DNA of 30,595 nt, from contig JASLFR010000046.1 in NCBI GenBank assembly GCA_030150565.1, forward strand, positions 1 through 30,595, written 5' to 3'. Positions within the stretch are counted from its first letter, which is position 1. Every line of letters begins with the position of its first letter. Origin of the DNA: Cardiobacteriales bacterium (GTDB lineage Bacteria > Pseudomonadota > Gammaproteobacteria > Cardiobacteriales > Wohlfahrtiimonadaceae). The translations under genes were made by a program, and so were the position numbers. Below the pieces are notes generated by a model. That model made no database searches. It saw nothing but the letters and a program-made list of their open reading frames with translations, and had not been told where the DNA came from. Positions 1 to 7,664 of this stretch are shown piece after piece.

Positions 1-1658
1 AAGGATTGCCGATCCCAAAACGGATGCGCTGGGCGGATAATGAATTTGAATTTGTACGTCCCGTTCGTTGGATTGTTGCTCTCTATGGAGAGGAGGTTAT
101 CCCCTTCAATCTCTTCAATATTGAGAGTGGTCGCACAACACATGGACACCGATTCCACGCAAAAGAGCCGATTGTGCTTGAAAATGCGGATCAATACCAA
201 ACACGCTTAGAGAGCGAAGGTTCTGTTCTTGTCGATATTGAGGCTCGTAAAGCGCGTATTAAAGCGCAGATTGCTGAAGCGGTAAAACCGTATGGAGAGG
301 CGATTGTTAATGAGGGCTTGCTCAATGAAGTTACCGCTCTTGTTGAGTGGCCTGTAACCCATATCGGTAGCTTTGAAGAGCATTTTTTAGAGGTTCCTCA
401 AGAGGCGCTAATCATTGCGATGGAGGAGCATCAACGCTACTTCCCTATCGTCGATAAGAGCGGAAACCTCATTAATAAATTCTGCTTTGTAAGCAATATT
501 GAGAGTAATGAGCCTGAAGCGGTTATTGATGGGAATGAGCGTGTCATTCGCCCCCGTTTTGCCGATGCCAAATTCTTCTGGGAGGAGGATCTTAAGAAGA
601 ATCTTGAGAGCTATCTTGAGCCATTAAGCTCTGTTATTTTCCAGACAAAGCTTGGCACACAAGCTGAAAAAATCGCTCGAGTCACTCACCTTGCTGATCT
701 TATTGCTGACTCGATAGGGGCTGATCGCACATTAGTGGCTCGAGCAGCACGCCTCAATAAATCGGATCTAATCAGCAATATGGTTCAAGAGTTTCCAGAA
801 CTTCAGGGAACAATGGCTCGTTACTACGCGCTTGCACAAAAAGAGGATGAAGTTGTTGCTAATGCTCTTGAAGAGGTCTACTGGCCCCGTTTTGCTGGTG
901 ACAAACTCCCTCAAACCAAAGAAGCTCAAGCGTTAAGCATTGCAGAGCGACTCGATACCATCGTTGGAATCTTCTCAATTGGGGAGATTCCAACAGGGTC
1001 TCGTGACCCTTACAGCTTACGCCGCAATGCGCTAGCAATTCTCCGCATTCTTATTGAGGAGAAGCACCATCTAGATCTTCACCGACTGATCACAGCATCA
1101 GCTCAATCGATGCCAAAAGAGATCGATGCGGAGAAATCGATTCCTCTCATCTTCAATTACATCATTGAGCGAATGCGCGCCTACTCTGCAGATTTAGGAG
1201 TACCTGCCGATATCTTTGAGTCGATCAGTGAGCAGAAATTGAATGATCCTCTCGATATCTACACTCGTCTGCAAGCGGTAACCCGCTTTAAAGATGCTCC
1301 AGAAGCGCAACTTCTCGTACAGTCGGATCGCCGCATTCGTCACATTTTAGAGCGCAATTTGAAAGATGAAGCTGTAAGCGAGGTTGACCCCAATCTCTTT
1401 GAAAATGATTCTGAAAAAGTACTCTTTGAGGCGATCAATCGTGTGAGTGAAGAGAGCAGAGCATCGGTTGAAAATGATGATTATGATGCGACGCTCAGAG
1501 CCCTCTCAACCCTTGCTGATCCTCTTGAGTCCTTCTTTGAGAAGACGATGGTAGTCGCTGAAGAGGAGGCGCTCCGTTTAAATCGCTTCGCTCTTCTAAA
1601 GCGAGCGGGCGATCTCCTCCAATCTGTTGCAGATATCTCAAAGCTACAATTAGGATAA
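1..1658 (+). CDS. glyS: Glycyl-tRNA synthetase beta subunit (5'-truncated by window edge)
   Basis: This is the beta chain of the tetrameric (alpha2beta2) bacterial glycyl-tRNA synthetase, which charges tRNA-Gly in the cytoplasm. The reading frame is open from the first full codon at position 3. The TTG at position 6 is an internal leucine, because the residues LPIPKRMRW are a conserved internal stretch of the family. About 550 of the usual roughly 690 residues are present, so about 140 N-terminal residues and the start lie upstream. The middle segment with RPRFADAKFFWEEDL and TKLGTQAEKI is typical of GlyS, and the C-terminal part corresponds to the DALR-like anticodon-binding region. The gene ends 3 bp before gmhB. 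glyQ would be expected just upstream but is outside the window. Confidence 0.96.
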   Translation, partial: GLPIPKRMRWADNEFEFVRPVRWIVALYGEEVIPFNLFNIESGRTTHGHRFHAKEPIVLENADQYQTRLESEGSVLVDIEARKARIKAQIAEAVKPYGEAIVNEGLLNEVTALVEWPVTHIGSFEEHFLEVPQEALIIAMEEHQRYFPIVDKSGNLINKFCFVSNIESNEPEAVIDGNERVIRPRFADAKFFWEEDLKKNLESYLEPLSSVIFQTKLGTQAEKIARVTHLADLIADSIGADRTLVARAARLNKSDLISNMVQEFPELQGTMARYYALAQKEDEVVANALEEVYWPRFAGDKLPQTKEAQALSIAERLDTIVGIFSIGEIPTGSRDPYSLRRNALAILRILIEEKHHLDLHRLITASAQSMPKEIDAEKSIPLIFNYIIERMRAYSADLGVPADIFESISEQKLNDPLDIYTRLQAVTRFKDAPEAQLLVQSDRRIRHILERNLKDEAVSEVDPNLFENDSEKVLFEAINRVSEESRASVENDDYDATLRALSTLADPLESFFEKTMVVAEEEALRLNRFALLKRAGDLLQSVADISKLQLG

Positions 1659-1661
1659 ATC

Positions 1662-2261
1662 ATGAGCAACGCCTCTCATTCCCATCCTCTACAACGCCCC
1701 TCACTTATTATTCTGGATCGAGATGGGGTGATTAACCACGATTCAGATGAGTATATTAAATCACCAGAGGAGTGGATTCCGATTGAAGGGAGTTTAGAGG
1801 CGATTGGTCTACTTTCACAAAAGGGGATTCCGATCGCAGTTGCGACAAACCAAAGAGGGGTCTCTCTTGGGCTCTACTCGGAGTCGACGCTCCACAAAAT
1901 GCATCAAAAGATGGAGAGATTACTCCTCCCGTTTGGAGGAAAGATCGATGCGCTCGAGTATTGCATTGCAGATGATGATACTCATCCCGATCGTAAACCG
2001 AATGCAGGCATGCTCTTTAAAATTATTGAGCAACTTGCACCGAAAAGAGAGCACCCCATCTACTTTATCGGGGATAAAATAGGGGATCTGGAAGCTGCAT
2101 TGCGAGCGAATGTTACCCCCATTCTTCTCCATACAGGAAAAGGGAGTGCAACAGCAGAGCGCATTAAAGAGATGCCTCGCTATCGTGAGGTAGCGCAATA
2201 TCGATCACTTGCCCATTTTAGTGAAGCACTCCTAACACAACTCAAAGAGGAAAATAGATGA
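1662..2261 (+). CDS. gmhB: D-glycero-beta-D-manno-heptose-1,7-bisphosphate 7-phosphatase, zinc loop degenerate
   Basis: This is a HAD-superfamily phosphatase of the GmhB family (199 residues), which removes the 7-phosphate during ADP-heptose synthesis for the LPS inner core. HAD motif I is DRDGVIN (D19, D21), motif II is T62-N63-Q64, the motif III lysine is K112 in RKP, and motif IV is GDKIGD (D138, D142). The family's Cys-x-His...Cys-x-Cys zinc loop is largely lost. At the corresponding place C101 remains, but A103, H108 and D110 stand where His, Cys and Cys are expected. An AGGA site precedes the ATG, and the 3' end overlaps plsC by 4 bp. A glyS-gmhB-plsC order is, as I recall, also found in pseudomonads. 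Another sugar or nucleotide HAD phosphatase is possible, but the family fit is good. Confidence 0.85.
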   Translation: MSNASHSHPLQRPSLIILDRDGVINHDSDEYIKSPEEWIPIEGSLEAIGLLSQKGIPIAVATNQRGVSLGLYSESTLHKMHQKMERLLLPFGGKIDALEYCIADDDTHPDRKPNAGMLFKIIEQLAPKREHPIYFIGDKIGDLEAALRANVTPILLHTGKGSATAERIKEMPRYREVAQYRSLAHFSEALLTQLKEENR

Positions 2262-2986
2262 TCAGTAAACTTCGCTCTTTAATCTTTCTCTTCGGTTACT
2301 ACTTTGTGATCGGATTAATTATCACTCCCCTAATGCTCTTCCCTACTCTGCTCTTTCCATATAGAGCATTTCGGTACGTAGTGAAGGTGTGGTGCCATAT
2401 CATTTTATGGTGGGCAAGGGTAAGTGCAGGCATTAAGTTTGAAGTAAATGGGGCTGAGCATCTCGAGGCGCTTAAAGGGAGCCCTCATGTGATTATTGCC
2501 AACCATCAATCCGCTTATGAGACGCTACTCTTCTCCTATCTGCTTCCTGATCATGTCTTTATTCTTAAAAAGGAGCTCCTCAAAATTCCCTTTGTTGGTT
2601 GGGGCTTACGGAAAACGGGACAGATTGCCATCGATCGTAAAGATGGGCGAAGAGCGCTACAAAATATTATTAAACAATCTAAAATCGCCTTTGCTGAAGG
2701 GCGTTCGATTGTGATCTTTCCCGAAGGAACCCGTGTACCTGTAGGGCGTGAAGTGCGCTATCAGAGCGGAGGCTTTGCGATTGCTGAAGCGCTGCAAGCA
2801 CCCATTCTGCCTATCGCTCATAATGCTGGTCTTGCATGGCCTAAAACAACGTGGGTGAAGAGTGCTGGAACAATCACCGTTAATATCGGTGAGCCGATCT
2901 CTTCAATCGATAAGAGTAGCCGAGAGCTCAAAGAGGAGAGCGAAAAATGGATTCGTCAACACATTGAGCAGGAGCTAAAAGCATGA
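2258..2986 (+). CDS. plsC: 1-acyl-sn-glycerol-3-phosphate acyltransferase
   Basis: This 242-residue membrane-associated enzyme acylates lysophosphatidic acid to phosphatidic acid in phospholipid synthesis. A hydrophobic N-terminal segment (about residues 8-34) probably anchors it to the inner membrane. Acyltransferase block I is N82-H83-Q-S-A-Y-E88, an HX4E version of the usual HX4D box. Block III is FPEGTR (154-159). An HX4E box occurs in some proteobacterial PlsC-like proteins, so activity is still expected. A GAGG ribosome-binding site lies inside the end of gmhB, the ATG overlaps the gmhB stop by 4 bp, and the stop overlaps rsmD by 4 bp, so translation is probably coupled. Confidence 0.92.
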   Translation: MISKLRSLIFLFGYYFVIGLIITPLMLFPTLLFPYRAFRYVVKVWCHIILWWARVSAGIKFEVNGAEHLEALKGSPHVIIANHQSAYETLLFSYLLPDHVFILKKELLKIPFVGWGLRKTGQIAIDRKDGRRALQNIIKQSKIAFAEGRSIVIFPEGTRVPVGREVRYQSGGFAIAEALQAPILPIAHNAGLAWPKTTWVKSAGTITVNIGEPISSIDKSSRELKEESEKWIRQHIEQELKA

Positions 2987-3543
2987 CGCAGAGAGTGAGG
3001 ATTATTGGGGGAAAATATCGCTCACGACAGCTAAATATTGCTGAGGTTGAAGGGCTTCGCCCTACCCCTAATCGTTCACGTGAGACCCTCTTCAACTGGT
3101 TACAATTTGAGATCGCTGATGCGAGGGTACTCGATCTTTTTGCTGGAAGCGGTGCCCTCGGCTTAGAGGCGCTTTCACGAGGAGCAAAATCGGCAACCTT
3201 TATTGAAAAATCGCCCGCCGCAGTAAAGATGCTTCTAAAAAATATTGAAGCCTTAAAAATTCCAAAAGAGAGCGCTACCGTTTTACAGAGTGATGCAATC
3301 CCCTTTTTAGAGCAGAGTGATATACCTTTCGATCTCTGTTTTATCGATCCCCCCTTTCATGCTGAACTCTACCCCACTATTTTTGAGGCATTAAAAAGCT
3401 CCTCAATCCTCCCATCTTTATCGATGATTGTGATTGAAGAGCCTACTTATTTGAGAGAGGAATCGTTCCCACTCGAAGACTTTAGATTACACCGTTCTCT
3501 TAAGAGTAGAGAGAGCCGTTTAAGCCTCTATAAACGCATCTAA
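2983..3543 (+). CDS. rsmD: 16S rRNA (guanine(966)-N2)-methyltransferase
   Basis: RsmD methylates N2 of G966 in 16S rRNA using S-adenosylmethionine. The 186-residue length matches the family. Diagnostic features are the N-terminal RIIGGKYRSRQL, the RPTPNRSRETLFNWL segment, the SAM-binding loop DLFAGSGALG (51-60), E75 at the end of the next strand, and the catalytic DPPF motif (122-125). An AGGAG site stands 8 nt before the ATG, within the end of plsC, and there is a 4-bp overlap. The gene ends 2 bp from the stop of the convergent response-regulator gene, so no terminator fits between them. Confidence 0.95.
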   Translation: MTQRVRIIGGKYRSRQLNIAEVEGLRPTPNRSRETLFNWLQFEIADARVLDLFAGSGALGLEALSRGAKSATFIEKSPAAVKMLLKNIEALKIPKESATVLQSDAIPFLEQSDIPFDLCFIDPPFHAELYPTIFEALKSSSILPSLSMIVIEEPTYLREESFPLEDFRLHRSLKSRESRLSLYKRI

Positions 3544-3545
3544 AA

Positions 3546-3935
3546 TCACTCCATATACTCACTCCAAAGCGCCTGTAAACGCTCTGAAAGTTGCATGGGG
3601 TCAAAGGGTTTCGTCAAAACCCCCAACATCTTCGGTGGCGCGGCTTCACAATAAGCTGCAAATTGAACATTCGCCGTTAAAAATATTGCTGGCGTATTCT
3701 CAAATGCTGGAATCGATTGCAGTGCATCTAACGTCTCAGGGCCGCTCATCTGCGGCATCATCACATCTACTAAAAAGAGCTGTGGCTGAAATCCTTCAAC
3801 AACCGTTAATGCTTCCTGACCTGAGTGGCAGATTGCAACTTCATACCCCCCCACCTCTGTTAGGGAAAATTCGATAATACTGAGAATATCAGGATCATCA
3901 TCGATACATAAAATACGTTTAAGGGAACTATCCAT
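3546..3935 (-). CDS. Receiver-only response regulator (CheY-like)
   Basis: This is a single-domain two-component receiver of 129 residues with no output domain. The acidic pocket (D12, D13), the phosphoacceptor D57 in LVDVMMP, the switch threonine T87 in LTAN and the K109-P110 pair are all present, so it should be phosphorylatable. No histidine kinase is encoded nearby. It sits 21 bp downstream of a NUDIX gene and behind hemE on the same strand, so it is probably the last gene of that transcript. A GAGAAGA segment just before the ATG is a weak ribosome-binding site. The role is unknown. Single-domain receivers often act by protein-protein contact, but no partner can be named from this sequence. 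Confidence 0.88.
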   Translation of the reverse strand: MDSSLKRILCIDDDPDILSIIEFSLTEVGGYEVAICHSGQEALTVVEGFQPQLFLVDVMMPQMSGPETLDALQSIPAFENTPAIFLTANVQFAAYCEAAPPKMLGVLTKPFDPMQLSERLQALWSEYME

Positions 3936-3956
3936 TCTTCTCTATTTCTCTTCTAT

Positions 3957-4409
3957 TTACTGTCGGCGAACCCGAGTATCAAACGCTAAATATTGATCAG
4001 ACCAATAGATAACCTTGCGAACCCTCGGGGTAACATACTGAAATATATCACTTCTCGAAACCCATCGCCATTCACTATGTTCAGGACGACCAAGATCAGG
4101 ATTGATAGGGAGCTCAATACGCTCTCGCCGTGTCTCAGCAAGATAGTAGCGAGCAACCTTCTTCCCCCGATAATAAGGGGGCGTTTCATAATAATCCCGC
4201 CCCCATGTAAAACGCAATTGAGTTAGAGTTGTCTCCTCCTCAATCTCTCTTAACGCTGTTTCAAACGGGGTCTCCCCCATTTCAAGTTGCCCTTTGGGAA
4301 AATCCCAAAATTCATACGCCTTCAATAAAAGATATTGGAACTCTTTTCCATTCCATCGAACGATTACTGCGCCGCACGACAGAATATAGGGAAGATCGTT
4401 ATATGGCAC
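3957..4409 (-). CDS. NUDIX hydrolase (possibly dinucleoside polyphosphate type)
   Basis: This is a 150-residue NUDIX-fold pyrophosphohydrolase. The NUDIX box runs from G40 to L62 (consensus G-x5-E-x7-REUxEExGU). Here the end reads REIEEETTL, so the REUxEE metal-binding core (R54, E55, E58, E59) is intact but the conserved glycine is Thr61. The FPKGQLE start of the box and short length resemble asymmetric Ap4A hydrolases and MutT-like proteins. Substrate cannot be assigned. The start is GTG: the nearby ATGs are out of frame, a TAG lies in frame a few codons upstream, and AAGGA stands 7 nt before the GTG. The gene begins 19 bp after hemE and precedes the receiver gene, suggesting one operon. 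Confidence 0.88.
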   Translation of the reverse strand: MPYNDLPYILSCGAVIVRWNGKEFQYLLLKAYEFWDFPKGQLEMGETPFETALREIEEETTLTQLRFTWGRDYYETPPYYRGKKVARYYLAETRRERIELPINPDLGRPEHSEWRWVSRSDIFQYVTPRVRKVIYWSDQYLAFDTRVRRQ

Positions 4410-4428
4410 CTCATCATCCTTCTAATCC

Positions 4429-5487
4429 TTAGTGATAGGCGGGGCTAAATTCGCGTACTGCGTCAACCATCGCTTTCACATTTTCAGGATCGATTCCCGG
4501 ATGAATACCGTGACCAAGATTGAAAATATGGCCTGAACCGACTCCATAGGCGTGGAGTACTTTCTTCACATTTTCACGAACCACCTCTGGATTTGAGTAG
4601 AGAACACCTGGATCCATATTCCCTTGTAACGCAACTTTCTTACCAACTAATGCGCGCGCATGGGAGATATCGGTCATCCAATCTAATCCCATCGCATCTG
4701 CGCCGATATTCGCCTGCTCTGCTAACCACATCCCCCCATTCTTCGTGAAAATGATTGATGGGATACGATTGCCCTCATAATTTTTAATAATGCCGTTAAC
4801 GATCTTCTCCATGTAGCGTAGAGAGAACTCTTTATAATGCTCTTTAGAGAGAATACCGCCCCATGTATCAAAGATCTGAACAGCACCCGCTCCATTGACA
4901 ATCTGCGCATTGAGATAATCGATCACAACATCGGAGAGCTTATCGAGCAATTTATGCATCGCTGCGGGATGCTCATACAGAAATCCGCGCACCTTACCAA
5001 AATCTTTGCTACCGCTCCCTTCGATCATATAGGTAGCAAGGGTCCACGGGCTCCCTGTAAAACCAATTAAAGGAATCGAACCATCGAGCTCTTTATGAAT
5101 AGTGCGCACCGCTTCCATTACATAGCCGAGCTCAATCTCTGCATCAGGTTTTGGAAGCTCATCAATCTGACGAGGATCAGTGATTGGTCGCTCAAAAACA
5201 GGCCCTTTTCCAGGAATAAAACTCAACCCTAATCCCATTGCATCAGGAATAGTTAAAATATCGGAGAAGAGAATCGCTGCATCAAAGCCGAAACGCTCAA
5301 TCGGTTGCATCGTGACTTCACACGCAAGTTCCGCATTTCGACAAAGATCCATAAAGCTTCCCGCTTGCTCGCGAACACGACGATATTCAGGGAGATAACG
5401 ACCCGCCTGACGCATCATCCACACAGGCGTTCTGTCCACCTCTTCCCTCAATAAAGCACGAATAAAACGATCATTTTTATAAGTCAT
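4429..5487 (-). CDS. hemE: Uroporphyrinogen III decarboxylase
   Basis: HemE removes four carboxyl groups from uroporphyrinogen III to give coproporphyrinogen III in cytoplasmic heme synthesis. The protein is 352 residues, normal for the family. The N-terminal signature WMMRQAGRYLPEYR (with R26-Q-A-G-R-Y31) and FSDIL with the catalytic aspartate (D76) are present. So are the GFTGSPWTLATYM and FNLGHGIHPGIDPENV segments. It is the first gene of a minus-strand group with the NUDIX hydrolase and receiver genes and is divergent from rpsB. No strong ribosome-binding site is visible before the ATG. Confidence 0.97.
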   Translation of the reverse strand: MTYKNDRFIRALLREEVDRTPVWMMRQAGRYLPEYRRVREQAGSFMDLCRNAELACEVTMQPIERFGFDAAILFSDILTIPDAMGLGLSFIPGKGPVFERPITDPRQIDELPKPDAEIELGYVMEAVRTIHKELDGSIPLIGFTGSPWTLATYMIEGSGSKDFGKVRGFLYEHPAAMHKLLDKLSDVVIDYLNAQIVNGAGAVQIFDTWGGILSKEHYKEFSLRYMEKIVNGIIKNYEGNRIPSIIFTKNGGMWLAEQANIGADAMGLDWMTDISHARALVGKKVALQGNMDPGVLYSNPEVVRENVKKVLHAYGVGSGHIFNLGHGIHPGIDPENVKAMVDAVREFSPAYH

Positions 5488-5532
5488 CTTCGCTAAATTT
5501 CCCTCTGTAAATTCAATAAATTTCCGCTCACA

Positions 5533-5541
5533 AGTGTACCA
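5533..5541 (-). promoter_or_regulatory. Possible extended -10 promoter for hemE
   Basis: Read on the minus strand this is TGG-TACACT, an extended -10 (TGn) element about 45 bp upstream of the hemE ATG. No good -35 hexamer lies 16-18 bp further up, which is tolerated for extended -10 promoters. This is a sequence-pattern guess. Confidence 0.35.
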
Positions 5542-5600
5542 TAATTCCCAAAGTTTTTGATAGAGCCCAAAGAGTGGTAGCGAGCGATAAAAACATAAGG

Positions 5601-5606
5601 TATAAT
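5601..5606 (+). promoter_or_regulatory. -10 element of the rpsB-tsf promoter
   Basis: A perfect TATAAT lies about 155 bp upstream of the rpsB ATG. The hexamer 17 bp upstream (TAGCGA) is a poor -35 match. Transcription would begin near 5613, just before the first leader hairpin, giving a leader of about 148 nt. Confidence 0.55.
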
Positions 5607-5612
5607 GCCTTG

Positions 5613-5760
5613 CTTCACTCTTTATGGGTGAAATTTTATTGATCTATTTTTATTAACCACTCACAAGCTGACCATTCGTTTGAATTTGGGTGCTCAAATC
5701 AGATTTGAGTTCATTCAGGCAGGCTTGGAGGCTCAACCCTAATTAGGAAAAGGAAAAATC
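5613..5760 (+). promoter_or_regulatory. Structured rpsB 5' leader (candidate S2 autoregulatory site)
   Basis: The inferred rpsB leader holds at least two hairpins. The first pairs TTCACTC (5614-5620) with GGGTGAA (5626-5632) around a 5-nt loop. The second pairs CTCAAAT (5693-5699) with ATTTGAG (5703-5709) around CAG. A further GGGT (5688-5691) with ACCC (5736-5739) could enclose the second hairpin and the G-rich stretch after it. The ribosome-binding site (AGGAAAAGGA, ending 6 nt before the ATG) follows directly. Feedback of ribosomal protein S2 on a conserved rpsB leader is known in gammaproteobacteria. That this leader belongs to that family is my inference. Confidence 0.5.
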
Positions 5761-6528
5761 ATGGCAAAAGTATCGATGCACGATATGCTCAAAGCTGGGG
5801 TTCACTTCGGACACCAAACTCGTTTCTGGAACCCACAGATGAAACCGTATATCTTCGGTTCACGTTCAAAAATTCATATCATTAACCTCGAAAAAACACT
5901 TCCGATGTTCAATGATGCGATGAACTTCATCTCAAGCCTTGCAGCACAAAATGGTCGTATTCTTTTCGTTGGTACAAAACGTGCAGCATCAGATATCATC
6001 ACAGAACAAGCGATCCGCGCAGGTCAACCCTACGTAAATCATCGCTGGTTAGGTGGTATGCTCACCAACTTCAAAACTGTTCGCAACTCTATTCGTCGCC
6101 TTCGTGAGATTGAAGCGATGAAAGAAGATGGTTCACTCGAGCGCCTCACTAAAAAAGAGGGCATCATGATTGAGCGTGAACTTGCTAAACTTGAGAAGAG
6201 CTTAGGTGGTATCAAAGAGATGCCAAACATTCCTGATGCGCTCTTCATCATCGACGCAGGTTATGAGAGCAATGCGATCTCAGAAGCGAAAAAGATGGGT
6301 ATTCCTGTTATCGCAGTTGTTGATAGCAACAGCTCACCTGAAAATGTTGATTATGTAATTCCTGGAAATGATGATGCGATTCGTGCCATCCAACTCTATG
6401 CAACAGCAGCAGCTGATGCGGTTCTTGAAGGTCGTGGATCGAATGCTCAATTAGCAGCAAAAGATGCAGCGAGCGCTCAAGACGAGTTCGTTGAAGTAGC
6501 TGAAGAAGCTGCAGCAGACGAAGAGTAA
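5761..6528 (+). CDS. rpsB: 30S ribosomal protein S2
   Basis: S2 is a component of the small ribosomal subunit, bound near the anti-Shine-Dalgarno region and needed for S1 assembly. The 255-residue product begins MAKVSMHDMLKAGVHFGHQ and contains the conserved RFWNPQMKPYIFG, GTKRAASDI and NHRWLGGMLTNFKT segments. It is slightly longer than the 241-residue Escherichia coli protein because of an Ala/Glu-rich C-terminal tail. AAGGA lies 6 nt before the ATG. It heads the rpsB-tsf pair, as in most bacteria. Confidence 0.98.
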   Translation: MAKVSMHDMLKAGVHFGHQTRFWNPQMKPYIFGSRSKIHIINLEKTLPMFNDAMNFISSLAAQNGRILFVGTKRAASDIITEQAIRAGQPYVNHRWLGGMLTNFKTVRNSIRRLREIEAMKEDGSLERLTKKEGIMIERELAKLEKSLGGIKEMPNIPDALFIIDAGYESNAISEAKKMGIPVIAVVDSNSSPENVDYVIPGNDDAIRAIQLYATAAADAVLEGRGSNAQLAAKDAASAQDEFVEVAEEAAADEE

Positions 6529-6537
6529 TTGAAGCAC

Positions 6538-6604
6538 AATTCCTCAATAGGAATTTCTGCAACAAAAAATTCTATAAGAGGCGATATTTCAATATCGCCT
6601 TTTA
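6538..6604 (+). promoter_or_regulatory. Two tandem hairpins between rpsB and tsf
   Basis: The first hairpin pairs AATTCCT (6538-6544) with AGGAATT (6549-6555) around CAAT. The second pairs AGGCGATAT (6579-6587) with ATATCGCCT (6592-6600) and is followed by TTTTA. The U-run is too short for a strong terminator. The second hairpin may act as a partial terminator or as an mRNA 3'-end stabiliser that sets the S2 to EF-Ts ratio. Confidence 0.55.
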
Positions 6605-6647
6605 CGTAAATAATCCGACTAATTCACTCATTTAAGAGGTATTTATA

Positions 6648-7514
6648 ATGGCTAATATTACAGCAGCTATGGTAAAAGAGCTCCGGGATCGTACTGGCTC
6701 AGGCATGATGGAGTGTAAAAAAGCACTCACAGAAACAAACGGTGATATCGATGCAGCAATCGACTTAATGCGTAAAAGCGGTCAAGCGAATGCTGATAAA
6801 AAATCAGGTCGTGCAGCAGCTGAAGGTGCTCTTATCATTCGTAACGATGATAACTACGGCGTTATCGTTGAAGTAAACTGTGAAACTGACTTCGTAACTA
6901 AGAACGAAGATTTCATCAAGTTTGCAAATGACGTCGCTGACCTTGCATTCAACAACAAAGTAGAGAGTGTGGAAGCGCTCACTGAACTCAAAATTGGTGA
7001 TCAATCTGTTGAAGAAGTTCGTCGTGATCTTGTAGCAAAAATCGGTGAAAACATCACTGTACGCCGCTTAGCAGCACTCGAAGCGAAGGGCAAAATCGGT
7101 TCATACGTACACGGTGTACGCATCGCAGCTTTAGTAGATGTAAACACTGCAGATGATGAGCTTACACGTGATATCGCAATGCACGTTGCAGCATCAAATC
7201 CTGCATGTGTGAGCGCAGAAGATGCTCCTCAAGACGCATTAGCGCGTGAAAAAGAGATCTTCACTGCACAAGCTAAAGAATCAGGCCGTCCTGAAGAGAT
7301 TCAACAGAAGATGATCGAAGGTAGAATGCGTAAATATCTCGAAGAGATCACTCTTTTAGGTCAAGCATTCGTTAAAGATCCTGATATGACTGTAGAGAAA
7401 CTCTTAAAATCTAAAGATGCGAGCGTAAACGCATTTGTACGTTTTGAGCTTGGCGAAGGTGTTGAGATTGAAGAGACAGACTTTGCTGCTGAAGTAATGG
7501 AACAGCTTAAGTAA
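6648..7514 (+). CDS. tsf: Elongation factor Ts
   Basis: EF-Ts is the guanine-nucleotide exchange factor that recycles EF-Tu-GDP during elongation in the cytoplasm. The 288-residue product opens with the UBA-like segment (MANITAAMVKELRDRTGSGMM) and the ECKKALTE region. The TDFVTKNEDF motif, which contacts EF-Tu, is present, as is the C-terminal ARFELGEG-like segment (VRFELGEG). AAGAGGT precedes the ATG by 7 nt. It is second in the rpsB-tsf operon, which closes with the terminator immediately downstream. Confidence 0.98.
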   Translation: MANITAAMVKELRDRTGSGMMECKKALTETNGDIDAAIDLMRKSGQANADKKSGRAAAEGALIIRNDDNYGVIVEVNCETDFVTKNEDFIKFANDVADLAFNNKVESVEALTELKIGDQSVEEVRRDLVAKIGENITVRRLAALEAKGKIGSYVHGVRIAALVDVNTADDELTRDIAMHVAASNPACVSAEDAPQDALAREKEIFTAQAKESGRPEEIQQKMIEGRMRKYLEEITLLGQAFVKDPDMTVEKLLKSKDASVNAFVRFELGEGVEIEETDFAAEVMEQLK

Positions 7515-7542
7515 GCTTTTCCCAATCTTAATAAAAAGAGAG

Positions 7543-7568
7543 GCCATCCTTAAAAGGATGGCTTTTTT
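7543..7568 (+). terminator. Rho-independent terminator of rpsB-tsf
   Basis: GCCATCC (7543-7549) pairs with GGATGGC (7556-7562), extendable by TT/AA, and is followed by six T residues. It lies 28 bp past the tsf stop. Confidence 0.9.
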
Positions 7569-7603
7569 ATGCCCGCTTTAATATAGATAAATAAATTGAA
7601 GAT

Positions 7604-7634
7604 AAAAAAATCGCCCATATAAAAATGGACGATT
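7604..7634 (-). terminator. Rho-independent terminator of the nuo operon
   Basis: On the minus strand a 10-bp stem with one C-A mismatch (arms 7609-7618 and 7625-7634) runs into a T-tract (the A run at 7604-7610). It lies about 30 bp past the nuoN stop. The rpsB-tsf and nuo transcripts therefore have separate terminators arranged tail to tail. Confidence 0.85.
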
Positions 7635-7664
7635 TCAATATATTACTATCTCTTAAATTAAACT

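Noticed and set aside
2495..2525. PlsC HX4E box as an inactivating mutation
   Set aside because: Glutamate at this position occurs in other proteobacterial PlsC-type proteins, and the rest of the protein, including FPEGTR, is intact.
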